Source: Parabacteroides goldsteinii (GTDB lineage Bacteria; Bacteroidota; Bacteroidia; Bacteroidales; Tannerellaceae). Taken from it: a stretch of 64,000 bases of DNA. Shown in pieces: positions 16,601 through 24,378 of the stretch; the stretch's first letter is position 1, and every line of letters starts with the position of its first letter. The stretch covers positions 1 to 64,000 of the forward strand of contig NZ_JADNBB010000006.1 of NCBI RefSeq assembly GCF_015550595.1, in the 5' to 3' direction. Below the pieces are notes generated by a model. That model was not told the DNA's origin and ran no database searches. It was given only the letters and a program-made list of their open reading frames with translations. The translations under genes were made by a program, and so were the position numbers.

Positions 16601-17194
16601 TTAAAAGAATGATAATTCTAATTGTACAGGTTTACGCCCTGTAATCTCGTCAAATAAGGCTTTCGCTTGTTTTAATACATTGATTGCATATCGGTCGGTC
16701 TTACTGCTGTCTTTTTCAAGTCCTGTAAGCATTTCATTTAATGCTGCTTTCAGGCAGTCTTTTCTATTGTCGAATATTTTACCCCATACATTAAGCCCAT
16801 AGCCTGATCCGCCTGTACTGTGAGAGTAACTCATTCCATAAGTCCATTTTCCGTTTAAGCCTTTACCCAGTGTGATATGGTTAGATACCGCCCAACCGTC
16901 CCGATGTGGGAATTGTATTTCTTCACGTTCCAAAAAATCAGGTCTTTCCAACCAACCGTATTCGTTAAATTCCTTTTTAATGAAGCCAAATACTAAATGT
17001 CTTTCGTACTCTCGTTTATTCATTAATAACTGGCGAGGGGTATTTCCAAAACTCTCGTATTCCTCTATTATCGCCCTGTCGTTACGTCTTAATGCGTTCA
17101 GATATATAGCTACATTGTGGCGTTCTGCCCTGCAAAAATTGATGTCCTGTATCTTTTGCAATTTTTCGTATGCTGACAATTCTCTGTATTTCAT
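16601..17194 (-). CDS. Hypothetical element-borne protein, 197 aa
   Basis: Not recognised. It contains a Gly/Tyr/Ser-rich central segment (GKWTYGMSYSHSTGGSGYGLNVWG) and a helical C-terminal part (LKAALNEMLTGLEKDSSKTDRYAINVLKQAK). This pattern is seen in accessory proteins of Bacteroides mobile elements, but I know no function. Confidence 0.6.
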   Translation of the reverse strand: MKYRELSAYEKLQKIQDINFCRAERHNVAIYLNALRRNDRAIIEEYESFGNTPRQLLMNKREYERHLVFGFIKKEFNEYGWLERPDFLEREEIQFPHRDGWAVSNHITLGKGLNGKWTYGMSYSHSTGGSGYGLNVWGKIFDNRKDCLKAALNEMLTGLEKDSSKTDRYAINVLKQAKALFDEITGRKPVQLELSFF

Positions 17195-17241
17195 GACTGT
17201 TATTTTGTGGGGCAGGGTTACTGCCCCGTGTTTGACTTCTT

Positions 17242-17802
17242 TTATCTTGCACTCATTGTTATAGTTCCTCGCAGATTGGGTGAGAACTTTTGTTCATAGG
17301 CTTCAATCTGCCTTTCAAGTTCTTCCCATGCGGTTATTTCTTCATCATACATCTGTAAATCGGCTTTACATTCTTGTATTAGAATTGTGAGGTATTCTTT
17401 TTCTATTTCAATTTGCTTGATTGCTTCATCCGCATTTATCCTGTCTTGTGAATTTTCATCAGGCTTGGTTGTTGGCAGGAGAAAAACGCAGTTGTATGAT
17501 GTCAGATAATTCCATGTTTTGCCCTCCACACTTGCATACATTCTGTGATTATTGTCAGATATACCGATTGCAATGCCTTTACATCCTCTTTTTTCGGTGA
17601 TGCTGTAAGAAAGGTTGTTCGGGTTCTCTGCGGTGTATATGGCTTTAATTAGCTTTGAATTGGCTACCTTGCCATTAAAGGCTCTGATAAACGGCTCACA
17701 CGTTTCCAAACCTTTTATAAGGTTCTCATTTACTTTAATTTGTTGGTTCATTCTATTAATGAACTCTTGTTTTCTATTGGGGTTCTTTAATCCGTAATAC
17801 AT
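17242..17802 (-). CDS. Hypothetical element-borne protein, 186 aa
   Basis: Not recognised. N- and C-terminal helices, the latter a likely coiled coil (IKQIEIEKEYLTILIQECKADLQMYDEEITAWEELERQI), flank a beta-rich middle section (KGIAIGISDNNHRMYASVEGKTWNY). No membrane segment. It is closely spaced with its neighbours. Confidence 0.6.
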   Translation of the reverse strand: MYYGLKNPNRKQEFINRMNQQIKVNENLIKGLETCEPFIRAFNGKVANSKLIKAIYTAENPNNLSYSITEKRGCKGIAIGISDNNHRMYASVEGKTWNYLTSYNCVFLLPTTKPDENSQDRINADEAIKQIEIEKEYLTILIQECKADLQMYDEEITAWEELERQIEAYEQKFSPNLRGTITMSAR

Positions 17803-17822
17803 GATATATTGTTTTTTGATTG

Positions 17823-18029
17823 TTAATTATTTACTGCGTCCCATTCTCCTTTTTGGTCATCAAACCAAATTGCATGATAGAATTGGACGGTTACTTTTGG
17901 CTTCTTTCTTGGGTTGGCAAAGGTTTCCGTTTGGCTGACTTTCCACCCTTTTGCAGTTTCTGCGAGAATTATACAGGATAGGTTTTTATTATACCTGTGG
18001 ATGAATTTCATATCTATATCTACTCTCAT
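17823..18029 (-). CDS. Hypothetical small protein, 68 aa
   Basis: Not recognised. A short basic beta-rich protein (MDMKFIHRYNKNL...TVQFYHAIWFDDQKGEWDAV). It lies 20 bp upstream of the previous gene and in the same orientation; reported because spacing and frame are consistent with a real gene. Confidence 0.5.
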   Translation of the reverse strand: MRVDIDMKFIHRYNKNLSCIILAETAKGWKVSQTETFANPRKKPKVTVQFYHAIWFDDQKGEWDAVNN

Positions 18030-18080
18030 GGTGATTGTTTTTAGTAGGGCAGATAGGCTCTGCCCTGTGTTCTACATTGT

Positions 18081-19073
18081 TTAATCCAATCCGAAATAAT
18101 AGGCTAACCTTTGCTCTTGTGATTTCGGGAAAATCCATCCTTTAATTTTTTTCCCATTAAAGGTTAATCGACTGTTGAAGCGTCCTCCCATTGCTCTTAG
18201 TTCGTCTTTAATTGCTTTGGTTTCCCCGAATACCGCTACTGCTTTGGCTGAATACTCAACCATTGTACAACCGCATTTACTTTCCCCTGTCTGGTTGGTT
18301 GGTGGCGTTGTGTTGGACTTACTGATATGTATATTATCTTCGCTTCCTGCTGTGTATGCAAAATCTTCAATAGTGCGTTCACGGTTATATACTGGCACTT
18401 TTTTAATTATCCAACCGCTATGCCTATATTCTCCTAAATAATACCCTGCACCCATAGAGTATTTTTCCCTATTTTCGTAATCCTCGTTAAACTCGGCTAA
18501 ATAGGCGGTTTCCTCGAAGTTTGATGCGTATTTACGCATTTCGGAAAAAATATCCCTTTTATGTTTGGAAAAGCCTAAAATGACGGTGCGTTGTGTGCTA
18601 CTTCCGTAATAGTCGGTTTGACTATCGCTTTCGTTTTGTTTCAGACGTGCCACGATTACCGCTTGCGCATCTTCGGGAAATATCTCGGCAAAACGTTTAC
18701 GCCCTATTACCTTAACTTCTTCTACTCTTATCTTCTCTTTTTCGGCTTCGTCTGTTTCCGCTTTAACTATGTCTTTCGCTTCCTGAAGAAGTAACGCCAC
18801 TTCAAAACCATCCATAAATTCAGGATTTTCGCTGTCGTAATAATAACCGATACCGAATTTTTCGCTTAATGGTCTGATTATGTCTGCTGTCTGAAAAACT
18901 TTTTTCCGTAGGTTAATCAGCTTGTAAGTGATACCCCAGTTATTTTTAACGATGTCATAGACTACATATCTGTCATAGCTATAACCCTCCATTTGGATAA
19001 CCTGATTGACTTGAACAACCTGTATAGCCTTGTCAATTTCCTTGTTTGCTCCTAATAAAAATACTTTGCTCAT
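18081..19073 (-). CDS. Hypothetical element protein with viral-type C-terminal motif
   Basis: A 330-aa protein that I cannot name. The last 55 residues (KAVAVFGETKAIKDELRAMGG, then RFNSRLTFNGKKIKGWIFPKS) match a recurring motif of phage, giant-virus and plasmid proteins in which a short alpha/beta unit ends in GWIF-K. A central Cys-x-Cys (SKCGCTMVEYS) precedes it. It is the longest gene of the leftward series and, with the small membrane protein just upstream, probably near its promoter. Confidence 0.6.
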   Translation of the reverse strand: MSKVFLLGANKEIDKAIQVVQVNQVIQMEGYSYDRYVVYDIVKNNWGITYKLINLRKKVFQTADIIRPLSEKFGIGYYYDSENPEFMDGFEVALLLQEAKDIVKAETDEAEKEKIRVEEVKVIGRKRFAEIFPEDAQAVIVARLKQNESDSQTDYYGSSTQRTVILGFSKHKRDIFSEMRKYASNFEETAYLAEFNEDYENREKYSMGAGYYLGEYRHSGWIIKKVPVYNRERTIEDFAYTAGSEDNIHISKSNTTPPTNQTGESKCGCTMVEYSAKAVAVFGETKAIKDELRAMGGRFNSRLTFNGKKIKGWIFPKSQEQRLAYYFGLD

Positions 19074-19092
19074 AACTCTAAATTTTAAGGGA

Positions 19093-19329
19093 TTATAAAA
19101 AGGTCAGCATTGCGAGAATAAAGAGGATTATAGCACCCATACCCACGAAAAAGGAGAGGATACCCCGTATAACAGGAAGAAAGAGATACAAGCCCACTAA
19201 AGCCCAAATAAACCCTGTTCCCCACACACAGAAGCCCAAAACCGCCAAAACGATTTTTAAAACCAATTTTATGCTAATTGGATGGTAGGCTGTCGGTCGT
19301 TGTTTCCTATTTTTTTCTGTACTTCTCAT
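19093..19329 (-). CDS. Small membrane protein, 78 aa
   Basis: A basic N-terminus (MRSTEKNRKQRPTAYHP) followed by two or three hydrophobic segments between residues 20 and 78. Not recognised. It is the first gene of the leftward series, 19 bp from the next gene. Confidence 0.55.
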   Translation of the reverse strand: MRSTEKNRKQRPTAYHPISIKLVLKIVLAVLGFCVWGTGFIWALVGLYLFLPVIRGILSFFVGMGAIILFILAMLTFL

Positions 19330-19777
19330 AATTTCTGACTTTTTTTTTATGCCAGTATGGAGAGGGTGAGGTGTGATCGAGTTTCAGGTGCCTTACTCAC
19401 GCAGTGCTTTTTGGCAGCATCAAGATTTTTCAAAAAAATACACTCGCTTTCCTGTACCTGATTGGGGTGCAGATACATTTCTTTAAGAAAAGAGGCTATA
19501 ATTATTGCCCGGATAATTTCTTAAAATCTATTACAAAAGAGATTTTGAATCGAGGAAGATTTTTTTAAAAACACGTCTGATCTTGTGCAGCCAATAAACA
19601 TGAAATAAATTCGCGCCTGATACTCGTTCACTCCGAACCCCTCCTTTTTTATGGTCATAACTAAATGAGGAAGAAATTATACCGAGGGAAGTACAGAAAA
19701 AAGGAAATTTGGTTGTCTGCTTTGCGTTTATCATAATAAAACGCAGAACTTTCCTCACAGAAAGGAAAGCTATATAC
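19330..19777. other. Intergenic region without recognised gene
   Basis: About 450 bp that should hold the promoter of the leftward series. I see no RNA gene or convincing reading frame. A weak open frame at 19531-19779 has no good start context and I do not call it. Confidence 0.4.
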
Positions 19778-19812
19778 AAAAAAAGCCTGTACCGATTTTT
19801 ACGATACAGGCT
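19778..19812 (-). terminator. Terminator of the lipoprotein gene
   Basis: AGCCTGTA (19784-19791) pairs with TACAGGCT (19805-19812). On the minus strand the stem is followed by a run of T, as expected for a rho-independent terminator 25 bp after the lipoprotein stop. Confidence 0.75.
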
Positions 19813-19836
19813 CCATTTGGATTGTGATATGTATTT

Positions 19837-20367
19837 TTATTTTGCTCTGGTTTTTCCGTAGCATTTGCTGCCGTCAGGAGATAAGTAGAAATCAAATGTT
19901 TCTTCAACGGCTGTTCCACCCGGAGCGATTGAGTATTTGCATCTAACAATTACGGCAAGAACATCATTCGGATTCTTACTGTCATATCCGTTAAGATTAT
20001 CCGGAGTAAGATTTTTTAGAGAATCAATAGTATTGCTCATCCGTGCAATATCAGCATTGTATTTATCAATTTTAGCTTGATTTTTTTCTCTTGCCAGTAG
20101 ATCTTCACTCATTTTTTTAGCCAGCTCAATCTTACTGATGTTAGGTTGATTATTTTTCTGAAATTCATCAGTAAGATAGGCGATACTGTCGGCAACCGTA
20201 ACGTTGCCGGTTTCGCTAATCTCAATAATTTTGAAGTTGAGATTTTCTTTTGTGTCGCTCCCTTTTAACAGGTTATCAGTAATGGTTTTTTCGTAATTAC
20301 TCGTTGATGAGTTTGAACCGCAGGAAACCATAAAAACAGCGATAAGTAAATAAAATACGTGTTTCAT
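19837..20367 (-). CDS. Hypothetical lipoprotein, 176 aa
   Basis: A signal peptide with lipobox (MKHVFYLLIAVFMVSCGSN, Cys16) followed by a helical region with a probable coiled coil near 90-125 (NQAKIDKYNADIARMSNTIDSLKN). The C-terminus is beta-rich (ETFDFYLSPDGSKCYGKTRAK). It would sit on the periplasmic or outer-membrane surface. Function unknown. Confidence 0.65.
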   Translation of the reverse strand: MKHVFYLLIAVFMVSCGSNSSTSNYEKTITDNLLKGSDTKENLNFKIIEISETGNVTVADSIAYLTDEFQKNNQPNISKIELAKKMSEDLLAREKNQAKIDKYNADIARMSNTIDSLKNLTPDNLNGYDSKNPNDVLAVIVRCKYSIAPGGTAVEETFDFYLSPDGSKCYGKTRAK

Positions 20368-20389
20368 ATCTAAATGTATTAAACGTTTA

Positions 20390-20809
20390 TTAATTCATCG
20401 AAATAGCCGGAAGTTTTGAGTGTAGGTTATATACTATCAGAACTTCTGTTGATTTTTTATTATCAGTCCGGGTATATTCGGTTAATGCTTTCATTACCCA
20501 TTCCCGAAATGCTTTTGCTTCAAAAGATGCTACACGGTAGCTGACAAATATCAGTGCTTCCAGATTATACAGTACCGTTTCGCATGGGTGCCCGTTGCTC
20601 TCAAATTTATGTATTCGGGTAACATCTTCTTCACGGAGCAAGCCGGATTTGAATATACTCCGTAGATTGTTACCAATCGTATTGACAAATACATTAAATA
20701 AGTCGGCAATTTGATGTTTCGTTACCCACAGGGTGCAATTTACAAGTTTTGCTTCAACAATCAGTTGATTTTCACTATTTTCTTTAATATTTATATATCC
20801 TCGTTCCAT
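20390..20809 (-). CDS. RhuM-like protein, short form
   Basis: A 139-aa protein with features of the RhuM (virulence RhuM) family: an N-terminal winged-helix-like region (LWVTKHQIADLFNVFVNTIGNNLRSIF) and the segment RVASFEAKAFREWVMKALTEY. Full RhuM proteins are about twice as long, so this one is short. The family also occurs in phages and mobile islands. It sits 6 bp from an ORF6N-domain gene; both are common near integrases of Bacteroides elements. Confidence 0.65.
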   Translation of the reverse strand: MERGYINIKENSENQLIVEAKLVNCTLWVTKHQIADLFNVFVNTIGNNLRSIFKSGLLREEDVTRIHKFESNGHPCETVLYNLEALIFVSYRVASFEAKAFREWVMKALTEYTRTDNKKSTEVLIVYNLHSKLPAISMN

Positions 20810-20815
20810 AATATA

Positions 20816-21340
20816 TTATTCTTCATCCTGTTGAACATTATAACCAATACGCTTACGGGGTTTATTTTCCAGTTCCTTTTGTGATGCAAGTTCGGTAAGA
20901 GCTTGGTAAATATCACTAAACTGCATATTTGTTTCCACCATAAATTCCTCCAATTTACGATTTAATTCCGCATAACCCAGTGCATATTGTCGTAAAGCGA
21001 CAAAAGCTCTGATAATAGATATATTAACCTGAATGGCCAACGTGCTGTTAAGAACGCTTGACAGTTGGGCTATACCCTGTTCAGTAAATGCAAAAGGTAA
21101 GTATTTTACGTGTTGCCCTTGTCCTTGATTTTCTAAGGTGCCAAAATTGCACCTTAAAAAATCGTACTCTTCCTTTGAGAGTTCAATCATAAAATCCGGA
21201 GGAAAACGGTCTATGTTCCGACGAACAGAACGTTTCAGATTTTTGGTTTCAACCTGATATAATTCAGCCAAATCGTAATCCAACATAACTCGCATACCTC
21301 GGATTTCATAAATCTTGCTTTGAATAATTTGTAATTCCAT
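20816..21340 (-). CDS. ORF6N domain protein
   Basis: A 174-aa protein whose N-terminal 110 residues match the ORF6N DNA-binding-type domain found in phages and mobile elements: SKIYEIRGMRVMLDYDLAELYQVETKNLKRSVRRNIDRFP, then FMIELSKEEYDFLRCNFGTLE and FAFTEQGIAQLSSVLNS. The C-terminal part is helical and basic. It may regulate the element; targets are unknown. It starts 11 bp downstream of the short recombinase gene, so it may be co-transcribed. Confidence 0.85.
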   Translation of the reverse strand: MELQIIQSKIYEIRGMRVMLDYDLAELYQVETKNLKRSVRRNIDRFPPDFMIELSKEEYDFLRCNFGTLENQGQGQHVKYLPFAFTEQGIAQLSSVLNSTLAIQVNISIIRAFVALRQYALGYAELNRKLEEFMVETNMQFSDIYQALTELASQKELENKPRKRIGYNVQQDEE

Positions 21341-21351
21341 GATAAATATTT

Positions 21352-22248
21352 TTAGAGGTTTAATGCAGTATCCATACCTGTAAGGTGTTCTGATAATTTC
21401 AACATATCCCGCCCAATCTTTCCGTTATCCATTCGTACCAATGTTTGGGTTGTATTTATATTGGTATGTCCTAACATTCGGGATATTGTTTCAATGGGTA
21501 CCCCATTCATATAGGTAATAGTAGTCGCAAATGTGTTTCTTGCAACCCTGAAAGTGAGATTTTTACCAATACCGCAAATATCACCGATTTCTTTCAAATA
21601 ATCATTCATCTTTTGATTACTTGCTATCGGTAAATTTTGACTGTACTTATTCAAAATTTTCTGCGGAACTGAAAGCAAAGGGATTATAACAGGTGTATAT
21701 GTCATGCTCCGCATAATTTTGATAATAGGATTACCGTCTTTATCTGTTTCAAAATTTTCGGTTGTTAGCATTGATAAGTCTGAATAATTCAGACCTGTAA
21801 AACAGGAAAAGATAAATACATCCCTTACTTGTTCAAGTCTTTTAGTCGAAAACTTTTTGCTCAAAATAGACTGTAACTCCTTTTCCGAAAGGAAGGCACG
21901 AACTACCTCTTGCCTTTTAATCCGGTAATGGCTAAAAGGGTTGTTGGATATAGCCTGTTTTTCACAGGCTATATTTACAATACGACGGAATAATTCTATT
22001 TTCTTGGCGGCTGTGTTTACGTTATATTTGCGAAACTTCATCAGGTAATTTTCAAAACCTATTATGAAATTGACGTCGATTTCGGACAGCAAGTAATCAA
22101 CTTTCCCATATCGTTGTTTAATGTAATCAGCGATATAGTTTCTCACCGCTTCATATTTCAGGTAGGTAGATAAGGCTTTAACCTTATATACATTCTTATT
22201 ATACTCGTCGAACAGAGCTATTACTGTTGAATATTCATTTTTTTTCAT
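21352..22248 (-). CDS. Tyrosine recombinase paralogue lacking catalytic residues
   Basis: A 298-aa protein with the core-binding and catalytic folds of a Bacteroidetes tyrosine recombinase, about 180 residues shorter than its neighbour. Compared with that neighbour, box II LTFHLARHTFAT reads LTFRVARNTFAT, so both flanking histidines are lost although the arginine stays. The segment TTQIYAR, holding the nucleophilic tyrosine, reads TTQTLVR. GHTN is retained. With no tyrosine nucleophile it should not cleave DNA. It could act as an accessory or directionality partner, or be decaying. The frame is intact. Confidence 0.85.
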   Translation of the reverse strand: MKKNEYSTVIALFDEYNKNVYKVKALSTYLKYEAVRNYIADYIKQRYGKVDYLLSEIDVNFIIGFENYLMKFRKYNVNTAAKKIELFRRIVNIACEKQAISNNPFSHYRIKRQEVVRAFLSEKELQSILSKKFSTKRLEQVRDVFIFSCFTGLNYSDLSMLTTENFETDKDGNPIIKIMRSMTYTPVIIPLLSVPQKILNKYSQNLPIASNQKMNDYLKEIGDICGIGKNLTFRVARNTFATTITYMNGVPIETISRMLGHTNINTTQTLVRMDNGKIGRDMLKLSEHLTGMDTALNL

Positions 22249-22268
22249 TACTATTAAAAATTAGTGGG

Positions 22269-23711
22269 TTAAACAGCTAATTGAGTATTGGCTTTTTCCG
22301 ATTTAAAAGTGAGATTGCCTTCATTTTCAAAAGTATTAGACCAGAGAGATAATTTTTCTTCTTCTGAAAGGCTATGCCACATGACAGATATACGCTTTAA
22401 TCTTTCGGGATCATCAGACAGAGTGCCGGGAAGATTAAATAAAGCCATTTTTTCATGCAATGAAAGGCATTCAAAAAGTTTATCTAAATTAGATTTAGAT
22501 TTGATTCGCCTTTCTTCAAGTTTTTCAGCAAAAGAAGCCATATCGTTGCTTACCTTAACATCGGTAATTCTTGCATAAATTTGGGTAGTTTTTATGTTTG
22601 TATGACCTAACATTTTTGATACACTTTCAATGGAAACTCCTTTTGTAAGCGTAAGAGTGGCGAAAGTGTGTCTTGCAAGATGAAATGTTAAATCTTTGTC
22701 AATACCGCAAACAGCTCCGATTTCTTTGAGATATTCATTCACTTTTTGATTGCTTGGAACAGGGAGAACTTTCTTATTGGGCATCGTCCCTTTATACTTC
22801 TCAATAATTTGCTTTGGAATGTCGAGTAATGGAATATTGTAGCTTGTACCTGTCTTTTCACGTTTCCCCATTATCCACAAATTATTATCAAATGAAATGC
22901 GGATATTACTTTCATCCAATCCTTTTACGTCTATATAGGAAAGTCCGGTATAACAGCTAAAAATAAAGATATCTCTTACTCGCTCCAAACGTTCAGAAGA
23001 GAATTGTTTCTTCATGATTTCGTCTATTTGTTCTTGCATTAAATAGCCTCTATCGACTTTCTTAAACTTTATTTTATAGTTGGCAAAAGGATCAATGTGA
23101 ATCCAACCGTTATTTTTGGCGAAAAGAATAATAGTGCGGAATCGCTGTAAGAATTTAGCAGTAGTATTTTCCTTACATTTGCAGCTTGTCATTAGGTACA
23201 CTTCAAAATTTCTCAAAAAGGAGTGATTTACCTCTTTCAAAGAAATATCAGCAACATTATAATACTCTTTAATAAAATTAGCCATGTGCCTACGGGCTAC
23301 GTCATATTTTTGAAGTGTACCTTTTGCCCTGCTTATACCAACCAATTTAGCGATATCATCAACATGCCGTTGGAATAATTCGAGTACGGTTTGGTTTTTA
23401 ATTTCAAGACCAAGAAAGATATTTTTAACCCGATCAGGATTAACATTGTTCTCTTTGGTGAGTAAATCATGGTAAACGTTGTATAAGCCTGTTTTAATTG
23501 TTTCCAGAAAGGTATTTATCTCGACAGCTTCTTTTGTTCTGCCCAGAGCCATTGACGACTTTACATCCCATGATTTAGGATGCACATTTAATTTGGTACT
23601 GAAACGGCTTATTTGTCCGTCGATTGTAATCCGGCACATGATAGGAACACTGCCATCGGATTTTTGCTTGTCTCTTTTCAAAAAGAAAAGAACTTTAAAT
23701 GTACTTTTCAT
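22269..23711 (-). CDS. Tyrosine recombinase (element integrase)
   Basis: A 480-aa integrase. The N-terminal arm-binding region is about residues 1-100, the SAM-like core-binding domain follows, and the catalytic domain has LTFHLARHTFAT, MLGHTNIKTTQ and the nucleophile in QIYARI. Box I reads TGLSYIDVK; the missing arginine there is common in Bacteroidetes integrases of the CTnDOT type. It lies next to tRNA-Asp, the probable attachment site, with a TAATTTTG promoter at 23732-23739. The C-terminal 80 residues form an unusual extension (RIKSKSNLDKLFECLSLHEKMALF...). Confidence 0.9.
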   Translation of the reverse strand: MKSTFKVLFFLKRDKQKSDGSVPIMCRITIDGQISRFSTKLNVHPKSWDVKSSMALGRTKEAVEINTFLETIKTGLYNVYHDLLTKENNVNPDRVKNIFLGLEIKNQTVLELFQRHVDDIAKLVGISRAKGTLQKYDVARRHMANFIKEYYNVADISLKEVNHSFLRNFEVYLMTSCKCKENTTAKFLQRFRTIILFAKNNGWIHIDPFANYKIKFKKVDRGYLMQEQIDEIMKKQFSSERLERVRDIFIFSCYTGLSYIDVKGLDESNIRISFDNNLWIMGKREKTGTSYNIPLLDIPKQIIEKYKGTMPNKKVLPVPSNQKVNEYLKEIGAVCGIDKDLTFHLARHTFATLTLTKGVSIESVSKMLGHTNIKTTQIYARITDVKVSNDMASFAEKLEERRIKSKSNLDKLFECLSLHEKMALFNLPGTLSDDPERLKRISVMWHSLSEEEKLSLWSNTFENEGNLTFKSEKANTQLAV

Positions 23712-24166
23712 AAACTCATTTTTTAATGTTACAAAATTAAAGTAAACTATCTGTTAATGAGTTTTATGCAGACTGCCAATTCCCGACAACACACTGCCAA
23801 TTTTGGACAATTCGTACCCCTTTTTCTTTGATTTCTCGTACCCCCTGTGTCCCTTTTTGGTTTGGGGTATGAAATGGGACACACTAAATGTCTTTTTTTG
23901 GCTTTATTTTGGCTTTTTCCTAAGACAACATAAATAAAAAAAGTCCCTCATATTCACTGAATATGAAGGACTTGTCTCTTTTTTGGCGCCTATTGACTTA
24001 GGCTTTCCGCGGTATGGACGGGTACGCCACCAAACTGTGTCTTTTCGCTGTTTTCCAGCTACTTAACCCCTCTTTTTATCTTTAGGGGTACGAGTTAGAG
24101 CCAAAACTCTTAAACTCGTTGTACGTCAGTCTTTTAACGACCTTACCAACCTTATTCCTTTTTTAG
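23712..24166. other. Element end with candidate integrase arm sites
   Basis: No gene. It contains the direct repeat ACTGCCAATT at 23772 and 23793 (21 bp apart), CGTACCCC at 23813 and 23837, and CTCGTACCCC at 23835 with its inverse GGGGTACGAG at 24085. Repeats of this kind beside a tRNA are what arm-type integrase sites look like. A bidirectional hairpin with T-run on the minus strand lies at 23941-23973. Confidence 0.45.
23941..23973 (-). terminator. Bidirectional terminator-like hairpin
   Basis: AAGTCC at the left pairs with GGACTT at the right around a TCATATTCA/TGAATATGA stem. The minus strand continues with seven T. It could end transcription from the tRNA-Asp side. Confidence 0.6.
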
Positions 24167-24240
24167 CGGAACGGACGGGACTCGAACCCGCGACCCCATG
24201 CGTGACAGGCATGTATTCTAACCAGCTGAACTACCGAACC
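24167..24240 (-). tRNA. tRNA-Asp (GTC)
   Basis: A cloverleaf read on the minus strand from G at 24240: acceptor GGTTCGG, D-arm GTTCAGCTGGTTAGAAT, anticodon GTC in CCTGTCACG, T-arm GCGGGTTCGAGTCCCGT, discriminator G at 24167. No CCA is encoded. The 3' acceptor strand is CCGTTCC, so positions 3-70 and 4-69 are U-U mismatches; CCGAACC would pair fully. A minus-strand -7 box TACCTTTG lies at 24276-24283. It is the probable attachment site of the element to its left. Confidence 0.9.
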
Positions 24241-24346
24241 AATGTTTTTATACTGCATCTCTCTCGATTGCGGTGCAAAGGTAGATAATATTTTTAATTA
24301 CACAACAGTTTCATACAAATATTTCACATTGGATCGATTATTTTTT

Positions 24347-24354
24347 TACTTTTG
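24347..24354 (+). promoter_or_regulatory. Promoter -7 box of the aminotransferase gene
   Basis: TACTTTTG fits TAnnTTTG, 25 bp before the ATG; a TTG lies 15 bp upstream. Confidence 0.5.
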
Positions 24355-24378
24355 TCCCCCATATAAACTATAACAGAC

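Noticed and set aside
19531-19779. 82-codon minus-strand frame
   Set aside because: No good start context or homology impression; composition looks non-coding.
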